NCBI RefSeq assembly: GCF_009733845.1
Contig: NZ_WNXZ01000003.1
Coordinates: forward strand, 62,001 to 126,000
DNA from: Pseudactinotalea terrae
Lineage (GTDB): Bacteria > Actinomycetota > Actinomycetes > Actinomycetales > Beutenbergiaceae
Reading direction: 5' to 3'
DNA: 64,000 nt
The notes under the pieces were generated by a model. That model did not search any database. It was not told the origin of the DNA and saw only the letters and a program-made list of their open reading frames with translations. A program made the position numbers and the translations under genes. Shown here in pieces: positions 30,218-39,326 of the stretch; position 1 is the stretch's first letter, and every line of letters begins with the position of its first letter.

Positions 30218-30922
30218 TCAGTCGCGAGCGGCCGCGACAGCGGCTGCGACGATCGCGGCGTCCGTGTGCCAGTGCTGGCCCTCGCCACCCGGCGTGACGT
30301 CGGAGGCGCGTGCCCGCGCGGAGAGATGGACCGCGTCCACGGCGACCCCGGCCAGCGTGGTGATGTCACCGGGACGGACCCCGCCGCCCGCCATGATCTC
30401 GACGCGCCCATCCGAGAGCCGAACGAGGTCGGTGAGCTCGGCGGCTGCCTCGACGGCGTGCGCCCTGCCGCAGGAGGTCAGCACGCGGCTCACGCCGAGC
30501 CGGGCCAGCGCCTCGAGGGCGGCACGCCGGTCCTCGATCACGTCGAAGGCGCGGTGGAAGGTCACGGTGCGGCCCTGCGCGGCCTCCAGGAACGCCCGCA
30601 CGTGGTCGATCGCGACCTCGCCGGACCCGGTCAGCGCTCCGACCACCACGCCGTCGGCGCCGGCTGCCACGGCGTGCGCGATGTCGGCACAGGTCACGTC
30701 GATCTCGGCGGTGTCGTAGACGTAGCCACCCGGTCGGGGCCGCACGAGCACGCTGAGCCAGCCGGGCCGATCGGTCAGCGCTCGGACCGACTCGATGGTC
30801 GCGAGCGAGGGCGTCAGCCCCCCGGTCTCCAGGGCCGAGCAGAGCTCGACACGGGTCGCGCCGCGCTCGAGCGAGACGCGCGCGCCGGCCGGGTCCTGCA
30901 CGCAGATCTCGACGGCGATCAT
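30218..30922 (-). CDS. cutC: CutC-family protein
   Basis: A 234-residue TIM-barrel of the CutC family. Diagnostic segments are EICVQDPAGARVSLERGATRVELC, the GGLTPS motif, VLVRPRPGGYVYD, VTFHRAFDV and LTSCGRA. CutC was linked to copper handling in E. coli, a role later questioned, so the biochemical function is open. The ATG at 30922 overlaps the stop of the upstream permease gene (ATGA), indicating an operon. No copper-responsive gene is nearby. Confidence 0.88.
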   Translation of the reverse strand: MIAVEICVQDPAGARVSLERGATRVELCSALETGGLTPSLATIESVRALTDRPGWLSVLVRPRPGGYVYDTAEIDVTCADIAHAVAAGADGVVVGALTGSGEVAIDHVRAFLEAAQGRTVTFHRAFDVIEDRRAALEALARLGVSRVLTSCGRAHAVEAAAELTDLVRLSDGRVEIMAGGGVRPGDITTLAGVAVDAVHLSARARASDVTPGGEGQHWHTDAAIVAAAVAAARD

Positions 30923-32178
30923 GCGATGCCCGCGCGCCGGGTCCGGAGGAGGCGGTAGCCGAGCCCGGCGAGGAGCACGGCCGCGCCGCCGATCACCGAT
31001 CCCAGGGGCAGGCTGAACGCCATCGCGAGGCAGCCGATCACGCCCAGCACCTGCAACGGCCGGGGCCAGCGCCGCTGCTCGCGCGGCTGCCGGAGCGCTG
31101 CGAGGTTGGTCACGGTGTAGTACACCAGCACGCCGAAGGAGGAGAAGCCGATCGCCCCGCGGAGGTCGGCGACCAGCACGATCACGACCACCACGAGCCC
31201 GAGCAGGAGCTGGGCGCGGGCAGGCACCCGGTGCCGTGGCTCGATGGTGGCGAGCGGGTGCGGGAGGTCGTGCTGGCGGGCCATCGCCAGCGCGGTGCGG
31301 CTGACGCCGGTGAGCAGCGCCAGCAGCGCTCCCAGTGCCGCGGCGCCGGCAGCGATCTGGACACCGACCGACAGCCCGGGGACCGCGAGTGCCGCGGCGA
31401 GGTCGGCGAGCGGCGCGGTGCTGCCCGGGAGCTCCCCGCCGATCGTGCCGAGCAGCGCGAAGGAGGTCAGGCCGTACAGCAGCAGCACGCCGCCGAGAGC
31501 GATCAGCACCGCGCGACCGATCGCGGCCGGCGTGCGCACCTCCTCGGCCAGCGTCGCGATGCGCGCGTACCCCGCGAAGGCGAAGAAGAGCAGGCCGGCG
31601 CCCTGCAGGATGCCGTAGACGCCGTCGGGCGGTGCGAGCGGCGCGGGGTCTGGGAGCGTCGTGACCGAGGTCGCGACCAGCAGCGCGACGAGTCCGAGCA
31701 GCGCGATCACGAGCAGCACGCGTGCCAGCTGTGCCGTGCGGGTGATACCGCGGACGGCCGCGAGGGTGAGCGCTGCCACCGCGACGGCGGCCGCGAGCCG
31801 CTGCCCCCAGACGTTCCCAGGCACGAGGTAGGCGGCGAAGGTCATCGCCATCGCCGCGCACGAGGCGGTCTTGCCGATGACGAAGCCCCACCCGGCTGTG
31901 AAACCCCACCACGGCCCGAGCACGCGGTTGCCGAAGACGTAGGTGCCGCCCGAGGCGGGATGGTGCGCCGCGAGCTGGGCCGATGACGTGGCGTTGCAGA
32001 GCGCGATGACCGCCGCGATGCCGAGCGCGACCAGCAGCGCGTCCCCGGCCGCGGCGCTCGCCGGCCCCCAGACGGCGAAGATGCCGGCACCGATCATCGC
32101 GCTGAGCCCGACGATGACGGCGTCTCCCGTGCCCAGTCGTCGCGCCAGCTCAGGCCTTGCAGGGTCGGTCACGGGCAC
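30919..32178 (-). CDS. APC-family amino-acid permease
   Basis: A 419-residue permease with about 12 membrane segments. The first reads VIVGLSAMIGAGIFAVWGPA, the diagnostic APC substrate-binding unwound helix (GAGIF), and SGGTYVFG matches the TM3 region of the family. It is likely to carry amino acids or amines; the exact substrate is unknown. GTG 32178 is the listed start; a GTG two codons later is an alternative and lies about 6 nt after a TAGGTT that resembles a -10, which would make a leaderless message. It is coupled to cutC downstream. Confidence 0.88.
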   Translation of the reverse strand: MPVTDPARPELARRLGTGDAVIVGLSAMIGAGIFAVWGPASAAAGDALLVALGIAAVIALCNATSSAQLAAHHPASGGTYVFGNRVLGPWWGFTAGWGFVIGKTASCAAMAMTFAAYLVPGNVWGQRLAAAVAVAALTLAAVRGITRTAQLARVLLVIALLGLVALLVATSVTTLPDPAPLAPPDGVYGILQGAGLLFFAFAGYARIATLAEEVRTPAAIGRAVLIALGGVLLLYGLTSFALLGTIGGELPGSTAPLADLAAALAVPGLSVGVQIAAGAAALGALLALLTGVSRTALAMARQHDLPHPLATIEPRHRVPARAQLLLGLVVVVIVLVADLRGAIGFSSFGVLVYYTVTNLAALRQPREQRRWPRPLQVLGVIGCLAMAFSLPLGSVIGGAAVLLAGLGYRLLRTRRAGIA

Positions 32179-32287
32179 AACCTACTGGGGTTCGATGAAC
32201 GGCTGGGGGCACCGCCACCGACCGGCCCAGCGGACCGTGCCGGCCCTGACCGCTGCCATCGAGACGTCGCGGAGGAGGGTGCGATCG

Positions 32288-33256
32288 TCAGTGCGCCGCC
32301 TGCTGGGTGGCGTAGAGCCGCCGCACGACGTCCTCGACATCGGGCTCCTCGATCGTCAGGTCGCGCAGCGGCGCCCGGCCGGCGACCTCGGCGAGCACGG
32401 CGGCCGCGCTCGCGCCGGGCAGGAGCGCGAGGCGCTGCCGCAGCCCGTCGGGCTCGGTGCCGATGAGGCGGGTGCCGGCCACGTCGGAGAGCGAGGGGGT
32501 CGGCTCCTCGAGGTCGAGCACGATCACACGATCGGCGCCGACCCGGCGCACGAGGCCGGGGAGGTCGCCCGTGTAGGCCACCCGGCCGTGGTCGACGACG
32601 ACGATCCGCTCCGTCAGCCGCTGCACGTCGTCCATGTCATGCGTGGTGAGCAGCAGCGTGGTGCCGTGCGCGGCGCGCTCGGCCACGAGAAACGCACGCA
32701 GCCGCTCCTTGCTGAGCACGTCGAGGCCGATCGTCGGCTCGTCGAGGATCAGCAGTCGCGGCGAGTGCAGCAGCGCGGCCGCGATCTCGCCGCGGATCCG
32801 CTGCCCGAGCGAGAGCTGCCGTACCGGGGTGTCGAGGAACTCCGCGAGGTCGAGCGCGTCCACGAGCTCGTCGAGGCGCTCGCGGTGGCTGCTGCCGAGC
32901 CGGTGGATCGAGGCGAGCACCCGGTAGGACTCCTGCAGCGGCAGGTCCCACCACAGCTGGGACCGCTGCCCGAAGACGACGCCGATCTCGCGCGCGAGCT
33001 CACGTCGGGACTTCTGCGGGTGCAGCCCGCAGGTGGCCACGGTGCCGGCGCTGGGGGAGAGGATCCCCGTCAGCATCTTGATGGTCGTCGACTTCCCGGC
33101 ACCGTTGGCACCGATGTAGCCCACGGCCTCACCGGCCGCGATGTCGAGATCGAGGTCGACGACGGCGTGCACCACCCGCTTGGTGCGTCGCCACCCCCCG
33201 GAGCGCACCACGAAGTCGCGGGTGAGCCCGCGGGCGTGCACGATCTGCTCGGTCAT
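32288..33256 (-). CDS. ABC transporter ATP-binding protein
   Basis: A 322-residue ATPase of the ABC-2 exporter type. Walker A is GANGAGKST near residue 49, the Q-loop is VFGQRSQLWWDLP, the signature is the variant LSLGQRIRGE, Walker B is LLILDEPTIGLD, and the switch His is in TTHDMDD. The C-terminal ~90 residues are the accessory domain seen in DrrA-like ATPases. It is the last gene of a three-gene operon with two ABC-2 permeases; a 66-bp palindrome lies in the gap between permease 2 and this gene. The substrate is unknown, and the type is often drug or lipid export. Confidence 0.92.
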   Translation of the reverse strand: MTEQIVHARGLTRDFVVRSGGWRRTKRVVHAVVDLDLDIAAGEAVGYIGANGAGKSTTIKMLTGILSPSAGTVATCGLHPQKSRRELAREIGVVFGQRSQLWWDLPLQESYRVLASIHRLGSSHRERLDELVDALDLAEFLDTPVRQLSLGQRIRGEIAAALLHSPRLLILDEPTIGLDVLSKERLRAFLVAERAAHGTTLLLTTHDMDDVQRLTERIVVVDHGRVAYTGDLPGLVRRVGADRVIVLDLEEPTPSLSDVAGTRLIGTEPDGLRQRLALLPGASAAAVLAEVAGRAPLRDLTIEEPDVEDVVRRLYATQQAAH

Positions 33257-33274
33257 GCGGCCTTCCTTCTGCGT

Positions 33275-33340
33275 GAGTGCGCACATCGACGGTGAGAGCG
33301 CACATCGCACCGTGCGCACTCACCGTGGCTGTGCGCACTC
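33275..33340. repeat. 66-bp palindromic intergenic repeat, copy 1
   Basis: A near-perfect palindrome built from four GTGCGCACTC-like blocks (two inverted pairs) separated by CGACGGTGAG/CTCACCGTGG-like units. It has the same 66-bp length as copies at 44678 and 45915 and is about 85% identical to the copy at 45915. It lies inside the ABC operon, between permease 2 and the ATPase. Confidence 0.88.
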
Positions 33341-33368
33341 AAGGGGTGGCGGAGGGGCAGGTACGCGA

Positions 33369-34208
33369 TCACGATCCGGCTCCTGTGTAGTGGCGAAGGC
33401 CGGCGCGCCAGATCAGCATCCCGGCCACCCAGCTGACGATCGCGGCGACCGGGCTGAACCATCCCAGCCACGCGGGCGTCCAGGCGGGACCGGGAAGATC
33501 GAGGATCAGCAGCGTCGGCAGGTACGCGGTGAAGGCGGCAGGCACCACGAAGGTGAAGAGGACGCGCATCGGCAGGGTGAAGATCGCCGTCGGGAAGCTC
33601 GAGGCGTAGCTGCTCCCGTACGTGAAGGAGTTGGCGAGCTCGCTGCCCTCGATCAGCCAGAACTGCACGCCGGCGGCCGCGACGAACAGGGCGCAGAAGA
33701 TCGCGGTCCCCGCGATCGGGGTGATGACGAGCAGAGCGATCGTCGCCGGCGTGAAGGTGATCGGGTTGACCACGAGCGCGACCACGAGCACGGCGATCGA
33801 GAGCGCGGTCCGGCCGAACCGCCGGAGCTGGATGTCGCTGGTCACGAGCTGCGCGAGCACCGGCAGCGGCCGCAGCAGGAACGCATCGAGCGTGCCCGCC
33901 CGCAGGTAGGTGGGAATGCGGTCGAGGTGCCCCACCAGGAGGTCGGCCAGGCTGAAGCTGATGTTGGAGAGCGCGAACAGCAGCGCCAGCCCCGCGAAGT
34001 CCAGGCCGCCGAGCACGCTGATCGAGGAGAAGATCACGTAGATCTCGGCGAACTCGATCACGCCGACGCCGAAGGAGCCGAGCAGGTCGAGCGCGAACGA
34101 GCGGCGGTAGGCGAACTGGGAACGGAGCCGGGAGGAGACCAGGGCGACGTACGGGGAGGCCCAGCCGGTCGCCGTCGGGCGCTCGGTGTGCGTGGTGAGC
34201 TCAGCCAC
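33369..34208 (-). CDS. ABC-2 family transporter permease (2)
   Basis: A 279-residue permease of the ABC2_membrane_6 type, with about six hydrophobic segments after a ~40-residue N-terminus. The conserved region ISFSLADLLVGHLDRIPTYLRAGTLDAFLLRPLPVL marks the family (a coupling loop with LLRP). GTG 34208 overlaps the stop of permease 1 by 8 bp, so the two are coupled and probably form a heterodimer. The GTG start is preferred over the upstream in-frame ATG, which lies inside the other gene. Confidence 0.88.
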   Translation of the reverse strand: MAELTTHTERPTATGWASPYVALVSSRLRSQFAYRRSFALDLLGSFGVGVIEFAEIYVIFSSISVLGGLDFAGLALLFALSNISFSLADLLVGHLDRIPTYLRAGTLDAFLLRPLPVLAQLVTSDIQLRRFGRTALSIAVLVVALVVNPITFTPATIALLVITPIAGTAIFCALFVAAAGVQFWLIEGSELANSFTYGSSYASSFPTAIFTLPMRVLFTFVVPAAFTAYLPTLLILDLPGPAWTPAWLGWFSPVAAIVSWVAGMLIWRAGLRHYTGAGS

Positions 34209-35001
34209 CCTGCACCACCAGCTTGCGCGTACCCAGGCGCCAGAGGAGCTGGCCGGCGAGCAGCACACCCAGGGCCCAGGCGACCTGCACGCCGATGAGC
34301 CAGAGCGCCGCGAGGCCGGTGTCGCGGCCCATGATGACGTCGATGGGGGTCTGCAGCATCGAGGGGAAGGGCGTGGCAGCGGCGAGCGTGGCCATCCAGT
34401 CGGGGAACCAGTGCACCGGCACGATCAGGCCGCAGAGGATGTTCGAGGCCATCAGGTACAGCGTCGAGGCGCCGCGCATCTCGATGATCCAGAACGCGGC
34501 GAGGCTGACGAGCCACCGGCAGGCGAACGAGATGATCACGGCGAGCACGATGCTGACGATCCCCAGCAGGTAGGGGAGGAGGTTGGCGGGGAGCGCGAGC
34601 CCTGTGACGAGCGCGCCCACCAGCAGCGGCGGGGCGCCCCGGGGCAGGAACGTGAACGCGGCGCGGCCGAGATCGGCGCTGAGGTAGGCGAGCTGGGGGT
34701 CGACGGGGCGGGAGAGGTCGACGGCGATGTCCCCTGTGCGGATGCGCTCGACCAGGTCGTTGGACCAGAACACGTTGACAGGGCCGATCAGCGCCTGCGC
34801 CAGCCAGGCGTAGGTGGCGCCCTCGATCGGGCCGTACCCGGCCAGCTGACCGCCGGCGGCGCCGACCGCACCCATGGTGATCGCGGCCTTGATGAGACCG
34901 AAGACGGTGTTGGTCACCGCGCCCGCCAGAGCGGCGCTCCGGTAGGTGGACCACCGCCGCCAGCCCGTCTGTGTCAGGACGGCGAGCGTGGCGACGGACA
35001 C
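34201..35001 (-). CDS. ABC-2 family transporter permease (1)
   Basis: A 266-residue permease with about six hydrophobic segments, the same family as the downstream gene. The region NDLVERIRTGDIAVDLSRPVDPQ corresponds to the LRPL loop of its partner. The GTG at 35001 has no ribosome-binding site; a promoter (TTGACG-17-TATGTT) ends only 9 nt before it, so the transcript is probably leaderless. It is the first gene of a permease-permease-ATPase operon. Confidence 0.87.
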   Translation of the reverse strand: MSVATLAVLTQTGWRRWSTYRSAALAGAVTNTVFGLIKAAITMGAVGAAGGQLAGYGPIEGATYAWLAQALIGPVNVFWSNDLVERIRTGDIAVDLSRPVDPQLAYLSADLGRAAFTFLPRGAPPLLVGALVTGLALPANLLPYLLGIVSIVLAVIISFACRWLVSLAAFWIIEMRGASTLYLMASNILCGLIVPVHWFPDWMATLAAATPFPSMLQTPIDVIMGRDTGLAALWLIGVQVAWALGVLLAGQLLWRLGTRKLVVQGG

Positions 35002-35010
35002 AAGCGCGAG

Positions 35011-35039
35011 AACATACTCCGTCTCGGGTGGGGCGTCAA
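35011..35039 (-). promoter_or_regulatory. Sigma-A promoter giving a probable leaderless mRNA
   Basis: On the minus strand, TTGACG (35039-35034), a 17-bp spacer and TATGTT (35016-35011) lie 9 nt before the GTG of ABC permease 1. No ribosome-binding site fits between. Confidence 0.65.
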
Positions 35040-35193
35040 CGGCTGGGGCGGCCCGCGTGCGTCGGCCCTGCTCGCTCGGGTGCCGACGGACCCTGGGCAG
35101 TGCTCCCCATCGCGGGGCATGTCCGCCGGGAGGCGATCTCCTTACGATGGTGAGCAGCCCGCACCAGTCCGTTCACAGCCCTGAGGAGTCCCG

Positions 35194-36207
35194 TTGGCGT
35201 CGCGCTCGGCCCCCCGGTTCCTGAACCCGATCAGTGACGAGGTGACGGACGACCACGCGGTCTACGCGAGCAGCACCGACGTGGTCGCACTGACCGCGCC
35301 GGTGGCGGCGTTCCTGGAGTTCTGCGACCACGAACGGATCCGCCCGGTGCTCCTGACCGGGCCGGGGGTGCGGCTCACCGCGGCGTGCGCGACCATGCTC
35401 ACCGACATCCGTGGTTTCTGGGCGGTCCACGGGCCAGACGGCGTCCTCGAGGCCGCGACCGGCCGCCCGGTGACCTCGTTCGCCGATCTGTGGCTCCCGC
35501 ACGAGGCGGCCCCGCCGGGGGTCGTCCACGACGGCGTCGTCTCGATCACCCTCGACGCGTACGTCAGGCATCGCGCCGACAACGCGACCCGGATCGGGGT
35601 CGTCGCCGAGCTCGCGGCCGGCGCGCTCGGCGTCGCGCTGCCCCACCGGTGGGGTGTCTGGGAGCCCTTCGGCCGCCGCTGGGACACCGACGCGATGACC
35701 GCGTTCCTGCGCGCGCAGATGCCGCAGACCGGTCCTGTCCACGCCGTCGGCGAGGAGACGACGTTCTTGACCCAGCGGGTCGGACGCACCCGGCGCGGCC
35801 TGCTCGAGCACCTCCGCTTCTCCGCGCGACCGGCCTCAGGTGAGGACCTGCACGGCCAGGCGACGGCGCTGCTCGCCAGGCTCGAGGAGGCTGCCGACGT
35901 CGAGATCGCCGTGGTCACGACCCGCACCAGCGAGGCCGACGGCACCGTCCGCCCGGGCGGCTATCCCGCCACGGCGCCGCTCGCCGCGGTGCTGGGCCCG
36001 CGGGTCACCCACCATCTCGGCATCGACACCGCGGCGCTCGCCGAACGGCATCGGGTCTCCAGCCTCGGTCGCGCTCGCACTCCCAGCACGCTCATCGACT
36101 TCGGTGGTACCGACAACCCCTGGCACCGGCTGCTCGACCTCGGGTTGGCTCTCGAGCCGGACCGGGTGCTGTCCACCCTCGGCGTGGAGGTGCCCGATGC
36201 CGGCTGA
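35194..36207 (+). CDS. DUF6177-like protein of a type VII-style toxin module
   Basis: A 337-residue soluble protein without signal or membrane segments. Residues ~20-110 (YASSTDVVALTAPVAAFLEF, RPVLLTGPGVRLTAAC, GVLEAATGRPV) resemble the DUF6177 family as I remember it, which accompanies ESX-type effectors. The remaining 220 residues show no motif I recognise. TTG 35194 is chosen because GAGGAG precedes it. It heads a five-gene run with overlaps: its stop overlaps the next start by 11 bp. An accessory role in assembly or targeting of the effector is inferred from context. Confidence 0.6.
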   Translation: MASRSAPRFLNPISDEVTDDHAVYASSTDVVALTAPVAAFLEFCDHERIRPVLLTGPGVRLTAACATMLTDIRGFWAVHGPDGVLEAATGRPVTSFADLWLPHEAAPPGVVHDGVVSITLDAYVRHRADNATRIGVVAELAAGALGVALPHRWGVWEPFGRRWDTDAMTAFLRAQMPQTGPVHAVGEETTFLTQRVGRTRRGLLEHLRFSARPASGEDLHGQATALLARLEEAADVEIAVVTTRTSEADGTVRPGGYPATAPLAAVLGPRVTHHLGIDTAALAERHRVSSLGRARTPSTLIDFGGTDNPWHRLLDLGLALEPDRVLSTLGVEVPDAG

Positions 36208-36562
36208 GCTCGCGATGCTGCACGAGACCGCTCCCGCGCCCGCCGAGATCCTCGAGGCGTTCGGCAAGGTGTGCCCAGGCGGCTCGGCGCTCGAGCTGCG
36301 CGACGGGCAGATCACGGTGCTCATGGACGATCTGGGCAGACACGTGATGACGATCTTCCCCTCGGTCCCCATCGAGATGGATGTCCGCTCAGTGGTCCAC
36401 GACCTGGAGCTCGCCGAGGCCCCGGTCGCCGGCGTGCGGTCCTGGATCGACGTGACGATCCCGCTCGGTGACGACGGGGCGCGGGAGCGTGCTGCGCGAC
36501 AGGTCGCGCAGCTGACCAACGGCTGGCTGCACGTACGCGAAGGAGGCGAGCCCCATGTCTAG
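36197..36562 (+). CDS. Small conserved-context protein of the toxin module
   Basis: A 121-residue protein with no domain I recognise. It alternates helices and strands, has one cysteine (KVCPGG) and no signal peptide. Its ATG lies 11 bp before the end of the DUF6177-like gene, and its stop overlaps the start of the next gene by 8 bp. The tight overlaps make it a real member of the operon. It may be a chaperone or adaptor, but nothing in the sequence shows this. Confidence 0.75.
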   Translation: MPAELAMLHETAPAPAEILEAFGKVCPGGSALELRDGQITVLMDDLGRHVMTIFPSVPIEMDVRSVVHDLELAEAPVAGVRSWIDVTIPLGDDGARERAARQVAQLTNGWLHVREGGEPHV

Positions 36563-36923
36563 GTGGCAGATCGATCCGTCCGAGATCACTACCGTGCTCG
36601 AGGGCGTGGTGCCCCAGAAGGAGCAGCTGGAGGGCGAGCTGACCGAGGAGAAGTTCGCGGGTATCGGTGAGGGCCTGACCTGGGGCTCGATGATCACCGG
36701 GGTGGTGCCGAACGCCCTCAGCCTGCTGCTGAGCGACCAGAGCGCAGCGCTCTCCAACGTGGTCAACCGCGTCAACGCCGGCGTGCTCGGTGTCAGCAAC
36801 GCGACGATCGCCTACAACAACGGCCAGGAAGACATGCTCGGGAACTTCCAGCGGGAGATGCTCGAGGCCTCCGTGGACGGCGACTTCAGCTACTTCGAGG
36901 CCAACGGCCACCGGCCCGAGTAA
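36555..36923 (+). CDS. DUF6507-like / WXG100-like helper protein
   Basis: A 122-residue mostly helical protein starting MSRWQIDPSEITTVLEG and containing an AYNNGQEDM segment near residue 90. This resembles DUF6507 as I recall it, a family of small ESX-associated helical proteins in actinobacteria. Length and helix content fit a WXG100-type secretion partner; no strict WXG is present. The ATG is inside the preceding gene's end, and the gene is followed after 12 bp by the large toxin gene, a usual place for a secretion partner or chaperone. Confidence 0.65.
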   Translation: MSRWQIDPSEITTVLEGVVPQKEQLEGELTEEKFAGIGEGLTWGSMITGVVPNALSLLLSDQSAALSNVVNRVNAGVLGVSNATIAYNNGQEDMLGNFQREMLEASVDGDFSYFEANGHRPE

Positions 36924-36935
36924 GGAGACGTTGAG

Positions 36936-39314
36936 ATGAGCGCTGACGTTTGCTACGCCCCGACCGATGTCGACATGCTGATCGACCCGGAGCAGTTCCC
37001 GTGCAAGTCCGCCGACTTCGACGTCGAGGCCATCAGGACCTCGGCGGACCGCGTCCAGGCGATGGGTGAGGGCGTCGCCGAGCAGATGTCCGGGATCTCC
37101 ACGACCTGGGCCGGCCTCCAGACGCCCGGCACCTACGAGGGACCGGAGCAGCAGCAGGTCTACGACCTGATGACGCCGGCCGTGACCTCGGCCGACGGGC
37201 TGGAGAGCGTGCTGGTCGACGCGGCGACCCTGCTGCGCACCTACGCCGGCGAGCTCGAGGACGTGCAGGGGCGGCTGGCCACGCTCGAGGCCGACGCCAG
37301 GGAGTTCCGCGCGAGCGTGATCAACGGCGTCGAGGTCGTCGCTGCCGAGTCCAACGACGCGGGCTTCGGCGACTACGCGGCCTGGGCGTTCGACTGGGTC
37401 CCTGGCGTGGACCAGCGCACCGTCACCGTGCCGTGGAATCAGGACTCGGCGAGCAGGGACCGCAACGCCGAGCTGCTCGAGCTCCACGCCGGCATCCTCG
37501 CGGAGATCTCGACGGCGGCCACCACCTGCTCGAACGGGCTCAAGGGCCTGATCACGAACTCGTGCGTGTCCGAGGACGTGGCGTACACCGCCGAGGTCTT
37601 CCTGGACACGAGCGTCCCGATGCCGTGGGGCTCGCCCGTCGACGAGGACCGCAACTGTCCCGAGTCGGTCGGCCACGGTGTCGCGAACTTCGGGGTCGGC
37701 CTCTGGGAAGGCGGCGCCACGATCCTCGGGTTCGACGTCGAGAACGGCTACTCGTGGAGCCTCGGCGGGCTGGGCGATGGTCTCTGGGGCGTGGTCGACG
37801 TGGTCGGCTCGCTCGCGATCACCGTCGTGACCGCTCCGGCCGTGGTCTGGTACACCGACAACAAGGACAGCAACGCCGTCGCGGGCTGGCTGTACGACCG
37901 CGCGGTCACCGGGACCACCGCCGCCGGTGGCTTGATCGGGTTCGACATGACCGAGGCGCTCGACGGCGGCAACGGGTGGCACCGCTGGGAGAACGACCCC
38001 TGGGCCACCGGCACCGAGAGCGTGCTCAACGTGGGTACGTTCTTCATCCCGGTCGGGGCGGTGGCACGCGGCTCCACCGCTGCGGCCCGGGCCTCCCGCC
38101 TCCTCGCCGGTGCCACCGAGTTCATCGTGCCCGGTGGGTCGTGGCTGCTCAACGGCGGCGCGCGCGCGGTCGGCCTCGGCAGGATCCTCGATGACATCCC
38201 GTTCCGGCCCACCCGTCCCGGAGGCCCGAACCCCCTCGCCAACCTGGTCGACGCCGTCGACGACCTTCCCACGCCTGTCTCGGACGCCGTCTTCCCGCGG
38301 ACCCCGGAGCTGCCCGAGACCCCGTCGGGCAGCCAGGTGCCCGACACCACGCACCCCCACCTTCCCGATCAGCCTGGCTCCGGCACCCACCCGCTCGGGG
38401 ACAACGCCGGCACGGGCACGCCCGATGGCGCCGGCACCCCCGGCTCCGGGCAGCCCGGGGCGGGAGGCCACGGTCAGCCGGACTCGAGCGGCCACGGCCA
38501 GCCGGACCCGGGCACCGCGCCCGATCCGCAGGCCGAGCAGGCGGCCCGCACGGCCGACCCGCAGCCGCAGCCGGACATCGACGTGCCGGAGAGCACTGCC
38601 CGCACTGATGCGGTCGAGGCCCGCGCGGACGCCGTCGAGACTCGCGCGGACGCCGTCGCGGAGCGGGCCGCAGCGATCGAGCGGCTGCAGGAGATGGGCT
38701 ACGACGTCTCGCCGAGCGATCTCACGGTGAAGAAGATCGAGGCCACGATCGACCGGCTGACCGACGACCTGTTCGACTCGGACCTGAGTGGCCCCGAGTT
38801 CGACGCCCAGTACGCAGCCATCACCGACCTTCGGGCCGCCGCGCTCGCCGAGCGGGCGTCGTACGTGAACCAGGTGGACATGACCGAGGGGCTCGGTGAC
38901 ACCGGCCTGGTCGACGCGCTGGAGGCGCAGGGCGCCGACGTCGTGATCGCGCCGGAGCAGTCCAGCTCGGGGCGCTTCGACGGCGTCGGTTACCAGGCAG
39001 CCACCGACTCCGCCCCGGGCCAGCTGATCGTGGGCGAGGCGAAGGGCGGCTCGGCCCGGCTGAGCGAGAACGGCCGACTCCTCGAGGACGGCAGCCGCGC
39101 GGCTCAGGGGTCGACGCTCTACTTCAACGAGATCTGGCGCCGCGACCCCGCGCTCCAGCAGCTCTTGCAGGATCGGCCCGACATCGCGGCCGGGATCGCC
39201 GACGGCAGCATCGAGATCCGGTACCAGCTGGTGCACACGGCAGCCGACGGCACCGTGACCGTCTCGGACCTGCCGCTCGACCCGGCGTACCTGGACCTCG
39301 GGCTCGATCAGTAG
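36936..39314 (+). CDS. Large polymorphic toxin with candidate PD-(D/E)XK nuclease end
   Basis: A 792-residue multidomain protein. Residues ~1-130 are helical with a WAG near 58-60, resembling a WXG/LXG targeting domain. Residues ~150-310 include a WVPGVDQ region and a hydrophobic stretch (SLAITVVTAPAVVW, ~292-305). Residues ~425-560 are a Gly/Pro/Asp-rich linker, then ~590-625 repeat DAVEARADAV-like units. The C-terminal ~160 residues carry Asp682 (RFDGVGY) and Glu701-x-Lys703 (VGEAKGG), the spacing expected for a PD-(D/E)XK nuclease core. No signal peptide is seen. A following small gene is a likely immunity partner. Secretion by a type VII system is inferred; none is in the window. Confidence 0.75.
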   Translation: MSADVCYAPTDVDMLIDPEQFPCKSADFDVEAIRTSADRVQAMGEGVAEQMSGISTTWAGLQTPGTYEGPEQQQVYDLMTPAVTSADGLESVLVDAATLLRTYAGELEDVQGRLATLEADAREFRASVINGVEVVAAESNDAGFGDYAAWAFDWVPGVDQRTVTVPWNQDSASRDRNAELLELHAGILAEISTAATTCSNGLKGLITNSCVSEDVAYTAEVFLDTSVPMPWGSPVDEDRNCPESVGHGVANFGVGLWEGGATILGFDVENGYSWSLGGLGDGLWGVVDVVGSLAITVVTAPAVVWYTDNKDSNAVAGWLYDRAVTGTTAAGGLIGFDMTEALDGGNGWHRWENDPWATGTESVLNVGTFFIPVGAVARGSTAAARASRLLAGATEFIVPGGSWLLNGGARAVGLGRILDDIPFRPTRPGGPNPLANLVDAVDDLPTPVSDAVFPRTPELPETPSGSQVPDTTHPHLPDQPGSGTHPLGDNAGTGTPDGAGTPGSGQPGAGGHGQPDSSGHGQPDPGTAPDPQAEQAARTADPQPQPDIDVPESTARTDAVEARADAVETRADAVAERAAAIERLQEMGYDVSPSDLTVKKIEATIDRLTDDLFDSDLSGPEFDAQYAAITDLRAAALAERASYVNQVDMTEGLGDTGLVDALEAQGADVVIAPEQSSSGRFDGVGYQAATDSAPGQLIVGEAKGGSARLSENGRLLEDGSRAAQGSTLYFNEIWRRDPALQQLLQDRPDIAAGIADGSIEIRYQLVHTAADGTVTVSDLPLDPAYLDLGLDQ

Positions 39315-39326
39315 GATCGGAGGATC

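Noticed and set aside
36936-39314. Rhs or contact-dependent (CDI) toxin
   Set aside because: No YD repeats, no two-partner secretion domain and no signal peptide; the helical N-terminus and small helper genes fit a type VII-style effector better.
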